Positions 5,167 through 5,351 of a stretch of 5,351 nt of DNA are shown here, piece after piece. Position 1 is the stretch's first letter. Each line of letters starts with the position of its first letter. A program made the translations under genes and the position numbers. The DNA is taken from the NCBI GenBank assembly GCA_031289865.1, contig JAITOQ010000102.1:1-5351 (forward strand). Reading direction: 5' to 3'. This DNA is from Clostridiales bacterium. GTDB taxonomy: Bacteria; Bacillota; Clostridia; Christensenellales; JAISNN01. Under the pieces are notes generated by a model. It was given only the letters and a program-made list of their open reading frames with translations. It had not been told where the DNA came from and ran no database searches.

Positions 5167-5351
5167 ATGCTGTTATCCACATTACTCGGAGAGCGTTTGC
5201 GTGAAAAACCCGCGGACGCAAAGATTGTAAGTCAGATCTATTTGACGCGGGGCGGCTATATCAAGTACGTTTCAAACGGCTCGTATACGCTTTTGCCGCC
5301 GTCGGTTAGGATCACTCAAAAGATTGAGCAGATTATCCGCGAGGAGATGAA
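5167..5351 (+). CDS. proS: Prolyl-tRNA synthetase, N-terminal part (cut by window end)
   Basis: Only the first 61 codons are present; the frame is open at the window edge. The sequence begins MLLSTLLGERLREKPADAKI and continues with SQIYLTRGGYIKYVSNGSYT, LLPPSVRITQKIEQ and IIREEM. This follows the bacterial-type ProRS N-terminus (MLxSkLLgeTLRExPaDAeixSHxLLxRaGyIr, GxYsyLPlGxRvlxKIExIIREEM). ProRS is a class II synthetase that charges tRNA-Pro in the cytosol. In this family the conserved LPLG is often seen where LPPS stands here, and SH before the helix is SQ; both are mild deviations. The start is set by AGGAG 6 nt upstream. With a 9-bp gap to thrS and no promoter or T-box of its own in between, it should be transcribed from the thrS leader. 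Catalytic motifs lie outside the window and cannot be checked. Confidence 0.92.
   Translation, partial: MLLSTLLGERLREKPADAKIVSQIYLTRGGYIKYVSNGSYTLLPPSVRITQKIEQIIREEM

Overview
The window looks like a chromosomal segment of a low-to-moderate-GC member of the Bacillota, probably a clostridial lineage. The grounds are a textbook T-box riboswitch, strong AGGAG-type ribosome binding sites, GTG and TTG starts, and the style of the aminoacyl-tRNA synthetase genes. No species can be named from the sequence alone.

Layout. (1) 1-923: a short hairpin followed by a T-tract, then a solitary KilA-N domain gene on the + strand, a phage-associated type of putative DNA-binding protein. (2) 962-2098, - strand, convergent with it: a PfkB-family sugar kinase, most like fructokinase. 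It most likely starts at a TTG preceded by a good ribosome binding site. It carries an in-frame insert of two 29-residue (87-bp) tandem repeats that the family does not need. (3) 2099-2398: a divergent intergenic region with an extended -10 promoter for the kinase, a near-consensus promoter for the next + strand gene, an A/T-rich dyad touching that promoter's -35 box, and a leader of about 100 nt. (4) 2399-2839: a small VOC/PhnB-like (glyoxalase-fold) protein with a GTG start. (5) 2882-3155: a promoter and a complete threonine T-box leader with specifier ACC, a 7-nt tRNA-binding bulge and mutually exclusive antiterminator and terminator. (6) 3220-5157: full-length threonyl-tRNA synthetase (thrS). 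(7) 5167 to the window end: the first 61 codons of prolyl-tRNA synthetase (proS), whose ribosome binding site overlaps the thrS stop codon.

How they fit together. thrS and proS appear to be one operon, so uncharged tRNA-Thr sensed by the T-box should also influence prolyl-tRNA synthetase supply. The sugar kinase and the VOC protein are transcribed divergently from a shared intergenic region, but nothing ties them to one pathway. The KilA-N gene looks like accessory DNA next to core genes.

No complete new system is evident. The most unusual item is the palindrome-containing in-frame tandem repeat inside the kinase gene, which resembles an in-gene palindromic repeat element. The Thr T-box placed ahead of proS and the odd translation start of the VOC gene also deserve a look.
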